Origin: Mariniphaga sp.
Lineage (GTDB): Bacteria; Bacteroidota; Bacteroidia; Bacteroidales; Prolixibacteraceae
Direction: 5' to 3'
DNA length: 10,580 nt
Assembly (NCBI GenBank): GCA_013203525.1
Contig: JABMQB010000777.1
Span: forward strand, 1 to 10,580
The number at the start of each line of letters is the position of its first letter. Position 1 is the first letter of the stretch. Made by a program: the position numbers and the translations under genes. The notes under the pieces were generated by a model that worked only from the letters and a program-made list of their open reading frames with translations, made no database searches and was not told the origin of the DNA. Positions 1 through 8,600 of the stretch are shown piece by piece.

Positions 1-206
1 ATCCAAAAGGTGAATACCTTTCCGGTTATTTAGCAACACCCGTGTATAAATTGTTTAGGCTTGAGGGTTTGATCGACCCTATTCAACCACCCTTAAATAC
101 TCCATTTATGTCAAATATAGGTTATCATATCAGGGAAGGAGTTCACGATGTAACAAGATTTGATTGGTTCCAGTTTATAAAATTTGCAGACAAACATTTA
201 AAATAA
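1..206 (+). CDS. C-terminal end of an alpha/beta-hydrolase esterase, probably CE15 glucuronoyl esterase (5' end outside window)
   Basis: Only the last 67 residues are present; the first whole codon is at base 3 and the stop is TAA at 204-206. The fragment reads PKGEYLSGYLATPVYKLF near its start and ends in IGYHIREGVHDVTRFDWFQF followed by a short helix. This resembles the C-terminus of bacterial CE15 enzymes, often annotated as acetylxylan esterase, which cleave the ester between glucuronic acid side chains of xylan and lignin alcohols. The histidine of the HDVT motif (codon 144-146) lies 20 residues from the end, about where the catalytic His of bacterial CE15 enzymes is expected; this placement is from memory of the family. 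The nucleophilic Ser and acidic residue would lie upstream and cannot be checked. The next gene begins 19 bases after the stop, so it probably belongs to the same transcript. Another alpha/beta-hydrolase family remains possible. Confidence 0.6.
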   Translation, partial: PKGEYLSGYLATPVYKLFRLEGLIDPIQPPLNTPFMSNIGYHIREGVHDVTRFDWFQFIKFADKHLK

Positions 207-225
207 TATTGAGATTTAATTTTTT

Positions 226-1272
226 ATGAGGAAGTATAAAATTGCAGTAGTGCCTGGTGATGGTATCGGTCCGGAGATTGTTCCTGCAGTATTAAAAATT
301 ATTGAAGCTATTGGTGAGAAAGAGGGATTTAGAATTGAAAAGGTATTTTATCCTTGGGGTGCAGGTAATTATCTAAAATATGGTGAATTTATGCCGTCAA
401 ATGGTTTGGATATTCTAAAACCCTATGATGCCATTTTTTTTGGCTCGGTTGGTTTACCCGAAGTTGATGATACTTTGCCGGCTAAGGACTACACTTTTAA
501 AGTTAGGACTGGTTTCCAACAATATGTAAATTTTAGGCCAGTGCGTACCTATCCGGGATTTCATGGACCCTTAAAAGAAAAGAAAGATATTGATTTTGTT
601 GTAGTTCGCGAAAATACTGAAGGTGAATTTGTACAAGTTGGTAGCCAGATTATGCCGGATTCAGCTGATGGAATGGGGATCGATACAAGTGTTTTTACAC
701 GGAAAGGAATTGAGCGTATTGCACATTATTCATTTAAATTAGCAAGGCAACGAAAAAAGTTGGTTCATCATATTACAAAATCAAATACGCTTATAAACAG
801 CCTTACATATTGGGACAGGGTAATTAATGAGGTGGCTGAACAATATCCCGATGTTGAACACCGGCAAATGTATATCGATAACTGTTCTGCAAATTTTGTC
901 TTACATCCCGAAATTTTTGATGTAGTTCTGACTACCAATCTTTTTGGAGATATATTAAGTGACCTGGGAGGTGCAATTATGGGTAGCCTCGGATTGGGCG
1001 GTTCAGGGAATATTAATCCTGAGAAAGAATATCCTTCAATGTTTGAACCTATTCACGGATCGGCACCTGATATTGCAGGTAAAAATATAGCTAATCCATT
1101 AGGTACTGTATGGTCTGCATCATTAATGTTGGATCACCTGGGAGAAAAAGTTGCTGCTCAAAAGATTATGGAAGCAATGGATAAAACCTGTGCCGCCGGT
1201 ATTCTCCCGGTCGACCTGGGAGGAAATGCCGGTACCACTCAAATTGCTGATGCTATTATTGAACGGTTATAA
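226..1272 (+). CDS. NAD-dependent isocitrate/isopropylmalate dehydrogenase family enzyme, tartrate/D-malate dehydrogenase-like
   Basis: A 348-residue cytoplasmic beta-decarboxylating dehydrogenase, full length for the family. It begins with the glycine-rich motif PGDGIGPE (residues 10-17). Visible substrate-binding residues are R94, R104 and R128 (in VVRENTEGE); catalytic K185 lies in TKSN. Metal ligands D218, D242 and D246 keep the 24 and 4 residue spacing of isopropylmalate dehydrogenase. The cofactor loop is EPIHGSAPDIAG (274-285); D282 is where NAD-specific members carry Asp and NADP-type isocitrate dehydrogenases carry Lys, so NAD use is predicted. The segment GFQQYVNFRPVR and the adjoining VVVRENTEGEF look closer to tartrate/D-malate dehydrogenases than to LeuB. 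No leucine-pathway gene (leuA, leuC, leuD) is nearby; the cyclase gene starts one base after this stop and a DUF1537 kinase follows, so a role in acid-sugar catabolism is inferred. The true substrate, such as a tartrate, a malate or a phosphorylated tetronate, is unknown. No clear Shine-Dalgarno sequence precedes the start. Confidence 0.88.
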   Translation: MRKYKIAVVPGDGIGPEIVPAVLKIIEAIGEKEGFRIEKVFYPWGAGNYLKYGEFMPSNGLDILKPYDAIFFGSVGLPEVDDTLPAKDYTFKVRTGFQQYVNFRPVRTYPGFHGPLKEKKDIDFVVVRENTEGEFVQVGSQIMPDSADGMGIDTSVFTRKGIERIAHYSFKLARQRKKLVHHITKSNTLINSLTYWDRVINEVAEQYPDVEHRQMYIDNCSANFVLHPEIFDVVLTTNLFGDILSDLGGAIMGSLGLGGSGNINPEKEYPSMFEPIHGSAPDIAGKNIANPLGTVWSASLMLDHLGEKVAAQKIMEAMDKTCAAGILPVDLGGNAGTTQIADAIIERL

Positions 1273-1273
1273 A

Positions 1274-1903
1274 ATGAAATACATTGATGTAACATTGACT
1301 TATAAGCCCGGAATGAGGGGCGTTGAATTCGAGCCAGCTAAGAATATTAAAGAGGATGGATGGAATGCAACTACGCTTCATTTATATTCACATGCTGGAA
1401 CTCATATGGATGCACCCACACATTTTGAGGTGAATAATGGTTCTGTAGATCAATACCCGGTTGACCGGTTTTTTAATACCTGCCACCTTATTGATTTGAT
1501 AGGAATTCAGCCAAATACAGAAATAAGAATTGAAGATTTGAGAAATGTTAAACAAATCCTGAAAAAAGGGGAGGGGCTGATATTCAGAACAGGTTGGAGC
1601 AAATTTCAAAATAATCTGATTTATCGTGACGGGCTTCCACCAATTAGTAAAAAGCTTGCATTATGGTGCGCTGAAAAAGGTGTTTCTGTTGTGGGAGTTG
1701 AACCACCATCGGTAGCTGATGTTAATAATCTGCCGCTTTTAACAGAGATTCATACCATTCTTCTAAAAGCCGATATTCTAATTGTGGAGGGATTAACAAA
1801 TCTTGAACAAATTTCGAAGCCAAAAGTAAAGCTTATAGCCCTGCCATTAAAAGTAGAGGGTGGAGATGGGGCGCCTTGCAGAGTAATAGTAATAGAAGAT
1901 TAA
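1274..1903 (+). CDS. Cyclase-family (KynB-like) metal-dependent hydrolase
   Basis: A 209-residue protein, normal length for the cyclase family (PF04199; kynurenine formamidase and relatives). The metal-binding signature HAGTHMDAPTHF covers residues 40-51. By comparison with KynB, the ligands would be H40, H44, D46, H160 (in TEIHTILL) and E172 (in IVEGL); all are present, so it should be catalytically competent. The C-terminal GGDGAPCRV motif is also typical. The ATG at 1274 is chosen because MKYIDVTLTY matches the usual family N-terminus and it lies one base past the previous stop; the same frame is open upstream from an ATG at 1151, but that part is inside the dehydrogenase gene. The tight spacing suggests translational coupling. 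Family members hydrolyse formamides, cyclic amides or related bonds, and no tryptophan-degradation gene is present here. In this context it may hydrolyse or open a lactone or other derivative of an acid sugar; that is inference. Confidence 0.88.
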   Translation: MKYIDVTLTYKPGMRGVEFEPAKNIKEDGWNATTLHLYSHAGTHMDAPTHFEVNNGSVDQYPVDRFFNTCHLIDLIGIQPNTEIRIEDLRNVKQILKKGEGLIFRTGWSKFQNNLIYRDGLPPISKKLALWCAEKGVSVVGVEPPSVADVNNLPLLTEIHTILLKADILIVEGLTNLEQISKPKVKLIALPLKVEGGDGAPCRVIVIED

Positions 1904-1912
1904 TTATTTGGA

Positions 1913-3307
1913 ATGCTGGACTATTTTGAAACCATAAAATTACTTCCTCCGGAATATCCTGAAAATCTTCTGTATAAAAACAGGAAAGAATTTCTTAATC
2001 AGGAATTTACAATTATTGTCCTCGATGATGACCCAACAGGGACTCAAACAGTTTTTGATGTGCCTGTTTTAACTACATGGGGGAAATCTGAAATTCATAA
2101 AGAATTACAAGTCGGTGAAAGGTTGTTTTTTATACTTACCAATTCGAGAAGTCTTACTCCTAATGAAGCAGAGAAACTTGCTATGAAAATTGGCAGGAAT
2201 ATAAAAGCTGCATCTGAAATTTCAGGAAGAAAAGTACTAGTAATTAGCCGGGGTGATTCAACCTTACGTGGCCATTATCCCATTGAAGTTGATGCCTTAG
2301 GAAAAGGCTTGGGAATTGAAAACAGCCCTCAAATTCTGATACCTGCCCTGTTTCAGGGAGGAAGGTACACCATAAACGATATTCACTTTGTCAGGGAAGG
2401 CGATGATTTAATTCCTGCTGCAGAAACTCCCTTTGCTAAAGACAATACATTTGGTTATACTTCTTCAGATCTTAAAGAATATATCGAGGAAAAAACACAT
2501 GGTAATATAAAAGCAAAAGATGTAGTTTCAATTAGTTTGGATAATTTACGTATTGGAGGCCCAGTTAAGATTAATGAGATTTTGGATACATTTAAACAAG
2601 GCCAGGCTTGCATTGTTAATGCTGTTTCACAATCTGACCTTGAGGTTTTTGCTTCAGGTTTTCTAAAATGGTTTAAGAATTCAAAAACTATTCTTTTTCG
2701 GACTGCAGCGTCGGTAGTGCCGAGTTTGGCTGGTTTGCCCGTGAAAAATCCTCTTCAAAAAAATGACCTTTGTTTTGAAGGAATGGGTGGAATAATTGCG
2801 GTTGGTTCATATGTTCCAAAAACTTCCCTGCAACTCGATTTTCTTAAAAAAAATTACAAGGTCGAATACATTGAAATAAATGTTGCAAACTTATTAAATC
2901 CTAAAGGTTATAAATTAGAAGTTAGCAGTGCTACAAAAAAAATAGACCGGAATTTGAAAGCCGGGCAATCGGTTGTAGTTTATACCAGCCGCAAGATTAT
3001 TAAAGGAAATTCACCTGAAGAAAGCCTCAGGATTGTAAATATGGTTTCCGAAGGAATGGTTGAAGTATTTAAGAATGTTAAGACTCAGCCCCGGTTTTTT
3101 ATTTCAAAGGGAGGGATTACATCAAGTGATATACTGACAAAATCTTTAGAAGTAAAAAAAGCAAAAGTATTGGGACAAATAATACCGGGAGTTCCGATAT
3201 GGAAGTTAGGCGATGAATCTAAATTTCCGAAGCTATTATTTATGGCGTTTCCTGGAAATCTGGGAGGTGAAGATGCGGTTTATGAAGTTGTTAAGAAGTT
3301 TAATTAA
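1913..3307 (+). CDS. Four-carbon acid sugar kinase family protein (DUF1537)
   Basis: A 464-residue, two-domain cytoplasmic kinase. The N-terminal sugar-acid binding domain (about 30-265) has LDDDPTGTQT (37-46), LTNSRS (75-80), SRGDSTLRGHYP (112-123) and FQGGR (147-151), all hallmarks of the family. The C-terminal nucleotide-binding domain (about 290-460) has GSY (298-300), SKGGITSSD (398-406) and FPGNLGGED (446-454). DUF1537 enzymes phosphorylate C4 of threonate, erythronate or 2-oxo-tetronates, and some act on branched acid sugars such as 3-oxo-isoapionate. The gene starts 9 bases after the cyclase gene and ends 7 bases before the transporter gene. No class II aldolase-like decarboxylase (OtnC) or isomerase (OtnI) is in the window, so if the pathway is local, decarboxylation would have to be done by the adjacent dehydrogenase, as PdxA2 does in D-threonate catabolism. 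The specific substrate cannot be told from sequence. Confidence 0.92.
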   Translation: MLDYFETIKLLPPEYPENLLYKNRKEFLNQEFTIIVLDDDPTGTQTVFDVPVLTTWGKSEIHKELQVGERLFFILTNSRSLTPNEAEKLAMKIGRNIKAASEISGRKVLVISRGDSTLRGHYPIEVDALGKGLGIENSPQILIPALFQGGRYTINDIHFVREGDDLIPAAETPFAKDNTFGYTSSDLKEYIEEKTHGNIKAKDVVSISLDNLRIGGPVKINEILDTFKQGQACIVNAVSQSDLEVFASGFLKWFKNSKTILFRTAASVVPSLAGLPVKNPLQKNDLCFEGMGGIIAVGSYVPKTSLQLDFLKKNYKVEYIEINVANLLNPKGYKLEVSSATKKIDRNLKAGQSVVVYTSRKIIKGNSPEESLRIVNMVSEGMVEVFKNVKTQPRFFISKGGITSSDILTKSLEVKKAKVLGQIIPGVPIWKLGDESKFPKLLFMAFPGNLGGEDAVYEVVKKFN

Positions 3308-3314
3308 TCAAAAT

Positions 3315-4574
3315 ATGAGAAAAGTAATTCCAACGCGCTATTTCCTTGTTTTAGGAACCTTTCTGTTATCCTTGCTTTTATATATCGACCGGGTATGTAT
3401 TTCAGCAGCTAAAAATCCGATATCTGAATCCCTCGATTTTTCAGATAAACAAATGGGATGGATATTATCAGTTTTTGCATTGGGGTATGCTTTGTTTCAA
3501 ACCCCCTCAGGAATGTTAGCTGACCGCTTAGGACCACGTAAAATATTAACTACTATAGTTGTATTATGGTCTGGTTTTACAGCCCTTACTGGAGCAGCAT
3601 GGAACTATGTTTCAATTATAATTGTACGTTTTCTTTTTGGAGCCAGTGAGGCCGGTGCATTTCCGGGGATTTCCAGAGCTGTATTTTCGTGGTTTCCCTT
3701 AAAGGAAAGAGGTCTGGTAACAGGTATAAATTTTTCAGGTTCACGGCTTGGGGCAGCATTTGCATTACCTGCTGTAGCATGGTTAATCCATTCTACCGGC
3801 TGGCGCTTATCTTTTTTAATTCTTGGAATTGTTGGGGTGGTTTGGGCTGTTTTTTGGTATTTATGGTTTAGGAATACACCCGAAGAACATAAGAGGATTT
3901 CTGTTTCTGAAAAGGAATATATTCTTGAAAACCGCCAACAGGTATCTAAAAATGTAAAAGCAGGAATCACCTTAAAAACCATGTTAAAATCAAAAAATAT
4001 GGTGTTAGCTATGTGGCAGTATTTCTGTAGCAATTTTACATTCTTTTTTACATTGACATGGTTATTTCCTCACCTTCAAAGTAAATATGGGCTTGAAATT
4101 ATTGAGGCTGGTTTTTACGCTTCTGCACCGCTAATTGGTGGAGCAATAGGAAATTTGTTTTCAGGGTGGCTTGTTGATTTGATATTTAAAAAAGGAAATT
4201 GGAAAATGTCGCGCAGGTTTCCTGCAATACTTGGTTTTACATTGGTTATTATAGGTTTAATTGGAAGCCTTCAAATGGAAACTGTTTTGGGGGCAATTGT
4301 ATTCCTGACCCTCGCAATATTTGGTGCCGATATGACACTTAGCCCATCCTGGTCGTTTTGTGTTGATATTGGTAAACAAAACTCAGGTGCAGTTTCGGGT
4401 ACCATGAACATGGCAGGAAATATCGGATCATTTTTAACAGCTCTGGCGTTTCCGTATTTACAAGCATGGACGGGCTCAGAAAAACCATTCTTTTTTGTGG
4501 GTGCCGCTTTTGCATTTTTGGCAATTATTTCATGGGGTTTTATGAAACCTGAAAAAGGAATTGAGGAATATTAA
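3315..4574 (+). CDS. MFS transporter, anion:cation symporter (ACS) type; probable sugar-acid importer
   Basis: A 419-residue inner-membrane protein with about 12 hydrophobic segments, the standard size for the major facilitator superfamily. Motif A lies between helices 2 and 3 (GMLADRLGPRK, 66-76). The segment RFLFGASEAGAFPG (105-118) followed by WFPLKERGLVTGI (126-138), and YIDRVCIS (23-30) in helix 1, are characteristic of the ACS group (hexuronate, glucarate and galactonate transporters such as ExuT and GudP). A charged cytoplasmic loop spans about 186-225. I start it at ATG 3315, seven bases after the kinase stop; the same frame is open back to an ATG at 3213, but that would add 34 residues overlapping the kinase gene and is not family-like. 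Its place between kinase and oxidoreductase genes suggests it imports the acid sugar those enzymes act on, driven by the proton or sodium gradient. The exact ligand is not determinable. Confidence 0.9.
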   Translation: MRKVIPTRYFLVLGTFLLSLLLYIDRVCISAAKNPISESLDFSDKQMGWILSVFALGYALFQTPSGMLADRLGPRKILTTIVVLWSGFTALTGAAWNYVSIIIVRFLFGASEAGAFPGISRAVFSWFPLKERGLVTGINFSGSRLGAAFALPAVAWLIHSTGWRLSFLILGIVGVVWAVFWYLWFRNTPEEHKRISVSEKEYILENRQQVSKNVKAGITLKTMLKSKNMVLAMWQYFCSNFTFFFTLTWLFPHLQSKYGLEIIEAGFYASAPLIGGAIGNLFSGWLVDLIFKKGNWKMSRRFPAILGFTLVIIGLIGSLQMETVLGAIVFLTLAIFGADMTLSPSWSFCVDIGKQNSGAVSGTMNMAGNIGSFLTALAFPYLQAWTGSEKPFFFVGAAFAFLAIISWGFMKPEKGIEEY

Positions 4575-4597
4575 TTCCTGAATAAAAATTAATATGA

Positions 4598-5629
4598 ATG
4601 AAAAGATATAAGGGAGTAGGCATAGGTGCAGGGTATTTTAGCCCGTTTCAATATGAAGCCTGGGCAAGGATTCCTGAAGTTGAAATAACAGCTTTGTGTA
4701 ACCGTAATCGAGGCAAGGCAGATTCTTTAATAGATAAATACGGAATTTCAAATCATTATACTGATTATAAAGAAATGATTGAAAAAGAAAAACCTGATTT
4801 TATCGATATAATAACACCCCCGGAGACGCATTTCGAAATGACCAAATTTGCTGCCGACAGGGGCATAGATGTAATTTGCCAAAAGCCTTTGGCTCCAACA
4901 TTTGAAGAGGGGAAGAAAATTGTGGAATATGCTGATAAGGCTGGTATCCGATTTATGGTGCACGAGAATTGGCGGTTTCAGCCCTGGCACAGGGAGATTA
5001 AAAAACTGATTCAAGAAGAGGTAATTGGAAAGATTCATTTTATGAATTGGCGAAAACGTATGGGCGATGGTTGGGGTGAAAATGCATATATTCCTCGTCA
5101 ACCTTATTTCAGGGATTATCCACGCTTGATTGTTTATGAAAATGGAATTCATTTTATTGATACTTTTCGATATCTGGGAGGGGAAATCAAAAGGGTATTT
5201 GCCTACCTGAAAAAATTGAATCCTGTAATTGCAGGTGAAGATTTTGCACTGGTGAATTTTGAGTTTGCTGATTCTCATTTATTAGGAGTTTGGGATGCAA
5301 GCAGGTATAATGAACCTAACTATAAAAATCCAAGGTTAACGTTTGGCGAATTTCAAATTGATGGATCAATGGGTACCATTAGGTTATATGCCGATGGAAA
5401 AATTACCATTCAGGAATTGGGTAAAAATGAATATGAGCACAATTATAAATTTGAAGATATAAATTTTGCTGGCGATTGTGTGTATAATACCCAACGTCAT
5501 TTTATCGATTGCCTGATAAATAAAAATGAATTTGAAACCAATGGTTTTGATTACCTGAAAAGCCTTTCTGTACAAGAGGCAATTTATGATTCAGCAAACA
5601 CAGGGCAACCAATTATAATAACTAAATAA
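4598..5629 (+). CDS. Gfo/Idh/MocA family NAD(P)-dependent oxidoreductase
   Basis: A 343-residue cytoplasmic oxidoreductase. The N-terminal Rossmann domain (1-120) opens with GVGIGAGYFSPFQ (6-18), with ITPPETH at 72-78. The usual EKP motif reads CQKPLAP (94-100), so Glu is replaced by Gln95 while the catalytic-type Lys96 is kept. The C-terminal domain has ENWRFQPW (123-130) and GIHFIDTFRYLGG (183-195); H185 and D188 match the GxHxxD active-site pattern. Family members oxidise or reduce a secondary hydroxyl or an aldose C1 on sugars, inositols and sugar derivatives. The start at 4598 is chosen because the ATG four bases earlier (4594) runs into a stop after five codons. It sits 23 bases after the transporter gene and 23 before the first DUF5060 gene. 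A role in oxidising an imported sugar, perhaps to a lactone or ketosugar, is inferred. Some D-apiose dehydrogenases belong to this superfamily, but nothing here identifies it as one. Confidence 0.88.
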   Translation: MKRYKGVGIGAGYFSPFQYEAWARIPEVEITALCNRNRGKADSLIDKYGISNHYTDYKEMIEKEKPDFIDIITPPETHFEMTKFAADRGIDVICQKPLAPTFEEGKKIVEYADKAGIRFMVHENWRFQPWHREIKKLIQEEVIGKIHFMNWRKRMGDGWGENAYIPRQPYFRDYPRLIVYENGIHFIDTFRYLGGEIKRVFAYLKKLNPVIAGEDFALVNFEFADSHLLGVWDASRYNEPNYKNPRLTFGEFQIDGSMGTIRLYADGKITIQELGKNEYEHNYKFEDINFAGDCVYNTQRHFIDCLINKNEFETNGFDYLKSLSVQEAIYDSANTGQPIIITK

Positions 5630-5652
5630 ACTAAATTTTAATCAAGTAAAAT

Positions 5653-8600
5653 ATGAAAAGAAAAATGCTATATGCACTAATTGCCTGTTTAATTTCAATC
5701 GGTGCATCATCTCAAAAGTTTACCGATCCAATAATCGGTGAAGATGTAATATTTGAAGAAATTAACGGGCTTTTAGCCGTTGAAGCCGAATATTTTTACA
5801 AGCAATCAAAAACTGAAATTCGTCAATGGTACCGGACATCAAAAAATGAATTGCCAAATGTTGGCCGCGATGAAGATGGGCCACATATTAAAAATGCAGG
5901 TAATAATGCCTATCTCGAAATATTACCTGATACCCGTGTAACACACGCTGATGTTTTAACAGGAGGTATTAACTTTAGTAATACAGCTGGCGAAATGGCA
6001 TTCCTGCATTACAAAGTAAAAATAAACAATCCGGGACGATATTATGTATGGGTCAGGGCTTTTAGTACTGGTGGCGAAGATAATGGACTCCATGTTGGAT
6101 TAAATGGCGAATGGCCTGAAACCGGACAGCGCCTGCAATGGTGCGATGGTAAAAATACCTGGCACTGGGAGAGTAAACAACGCACTGAAGAAGTTCATTG
6201 TGGTGAACCTTACCTGATTTACCTGGATATTAAAAAGGCGGGAATCCATGAAATTACCTTTAGTATGCGCGAAGATGGATTTGAATTCGACCGCTTTTTA
6301 TTGACCAACGAAAAAGAATATGTTCCTGAAGGAATAGGCCCTGACGTAAAAATAACTTCCGGAAAACTGCCAAAAGAATTTCCAGTTGTTTTAGAAAACC
6401 CGTCTCATAAAAAATCGTTTTTATATGCTATTGAAACCAGTTTGCCTGGTACACAATTAATACGTGCAGCAAATATTCCGGTTGAAGGAACAAATTTTTA
6501 TATCGACGGAAGTTGGCTTGCTATCAATCCCGATCAGCATAAAAATGCTACAATTTCAACCGAATATGTTGGCAACGATGGCACTTTTGATATTTTATTT
6601 CTCGGAGTAGGTGAAAACGATGGGAATTCAAAATACAAAGTTTTAGTAAACGATAAGGAAATTGGAACCTTCCAATGCCCGCCAAGCAAACACTCATTCG
6701 AAGAGGCTGACAAATTTATTGGTTTATTCGAAAATATTGAAATTGAAAAGGGTGATAAAATTACTGTAGTTTCTGAGGTTGTCAGCAACGATGGTGAGGA
6801 GTTTAGCCGTGGGCGCTGGAGTGGATTAGCTTTGGTTGAGGCTGGAAAAGGTGCTGAAGCCTTAAAGGCCCTGGCAGGTATTGGCTCACAAGAAAATGTT
6901 GGAAACTATTCCCCATCTGAAAAAATAGAAAATGTTATTCCTGAAATTACAGGCGAACTCAAGAAGTGGCATAAAGTAACACTTACATTTGATGGTCCGG
7001 CTGTATCGGAAGAAGATGAATACAGCCCATTTATGAATTATCGGTTTAATGTGGTTTTTACTCATGAAACATCCGGCAAATCTTTTAAAGTTCCTGGATA
7101 TTTTGCTGCCGATGGAAATGCAGGCGAAACTTCTGCCAAAGCAGGAAATAAATGGAGGGTACATTTTGCACCTCCCGAAACCGGTAACTGGAACTTCAAG
7201 GTCGATTTTAGAAAAGGAAATTGGGTTGCTGTCAGCAACAAATTAAAAACAGGCGGTAGTGCCGGTTATATGGATACCTCGGAAGGAAGTATAACAATAG
7301 CTGACACTGATAAAACGGGAAATGATTTACGCGGAAAAGGAATGCTTTTGTACGATGGTACACGTTATCTGAAATTTGCTGAAACAGGAAAGCCTATGTT
7401 AAAGATTGGTCCTGATGCACCAGAGAATTTTCTTTCATACAATGAATTCGACGGAGATTTCCAGAACGATGGGTATAAAGACGACCTGGTGAAAACATGG
7501 GAAGCCCATAAAAAGGATTGGAAAGAGGGAGATCCTACCTGGCAAGGAGGAAAAGGAAAAGCTATTATTGGGGCGGTTAATTACCTTGCTTCAAAAGGAT
7601 TGAATGTTTTTTCCTTTTTAACAAACAATGTGGTTGGCGACGACCAGAATGTTTTTCCTTACACAGACTATGAATCATTTGACCGCTTTGATTGTTCAAA
7701 ACTCGACCAATGGGAAATTATTTTTGAACATGCCGATAAACTTGGGATGTTCTTACATTTTAAAATGATGGAATCAGAAAACCAGGGATTACTCGATAAT
7801 GGTGCAATAGGAGCAAACACTAAATTGTATTACCGTGAATTAATGGCTCGTTTTGGGCACCATCTGGCATTAAACTGGAACGTTGGGGAAGAAATAGGTG
7901 ATTGGTCAGGAAACCATATTACACCACCTTTATTCACTGTTCAAAGGCTTGCTGCGGCTGAATATTTCTACAATAACGATCCATACCACCATCATGTTGT
8001 GATTCACAATGGCGTTCAATTCGACGATATACTAGGTCCTGATAGTAAATACTCAGGAATATCGCTGCAAACCCATATGCCAGATTTTAGCCTTGTTCAT
8101 AACGATGTTTTGAAATGGCTTGAAAAATCAGAAAAAGCCGGAAAACAATGGGCCGTTGCTGTTGATGAACCTGGCGATGCACAACATGCATTACTTCCCG
8201 ATGCCGAAAATCCAACACACGATAATGCCAGGATTAATGGTTTATGGGGTGCATTTATGGCAGGAGCATGGGGGACAGAATGGTATTTTGGCTACAAACA
8301 CGATCATTCTGATTTGACTTGCCAGGATTATCGTTCGCGCGATTTATTCTGGGATCAGTGTAAATATGTGCTTGATTTTTTTGAAGGAAATAATATCCCG
8401 GTTTGTAAAACCAATAATATGGACGAGCTGGTTGTTAAAGGAGATTATTGTCTGGCAATTCCAGGTGAAATGTATATTGTTTTCCTTCGAAAGGGAAAGG
8501 GGGAAATTAACCTTGAAAATGCTTCCGGTAATTTTTCAGTTAAATGGTTCGATCCTAGAAATGGTGGATCCTTACAATTGGGAAAAACAAATAAAATTGA

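Noticed and set aside
207..225. Promoter of the Bacteroidota type (TTTG and TAnnTTTG) before the dehydrogenase
   Set aside because: The gap is only 19 bases and neither box is present; the gene is more likely co-transcribed with the upstream esterase.
226..1272. Assignment as leuB or icd
   Set aside because: No leucine or citrate-cycle neighbours are present, the loop HGSAPD excludes NADP isocitrate dehydrogenase type, and the GFQQYVNFRPVR segment is more like tartrate/D-malate dehydrogenases.
1151..1273. Upstream extension of the cyclase-family gene to an ATG at 1151
   Set aside because: It would add 41 residues of low-complexity sequence read out of frame through the conserved dehydrogenase C-terminus; the family N-terminus starts at 1274.
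2757..2942. Several A7-A8 runs in the kinase gene (for example 2846-2853 and 2935-2942) as possible slippage sites
   Set aside because: The frame stays open and conserved on both sides, and such runs in Lys/Asn-rich AT-rich genes are common.
3213..3314. Upstream extension of the MFS gene to an ATG at 3213
   Set aside because: The extra 34 residues overlap the conserved FPGNLGGED end of the kinase, and ACS transporters normally start close to the first helix, as the ATG at 3315 gives.
3605..4033. Open frame of 142 residues on the minus strand
   Set aside because: It lies opposite the MFS gene, has no recognisable motif and is explained as a shadow of the real coding frame. The same applies to minus-strand frames at 4748-5278 and 9452-9760.
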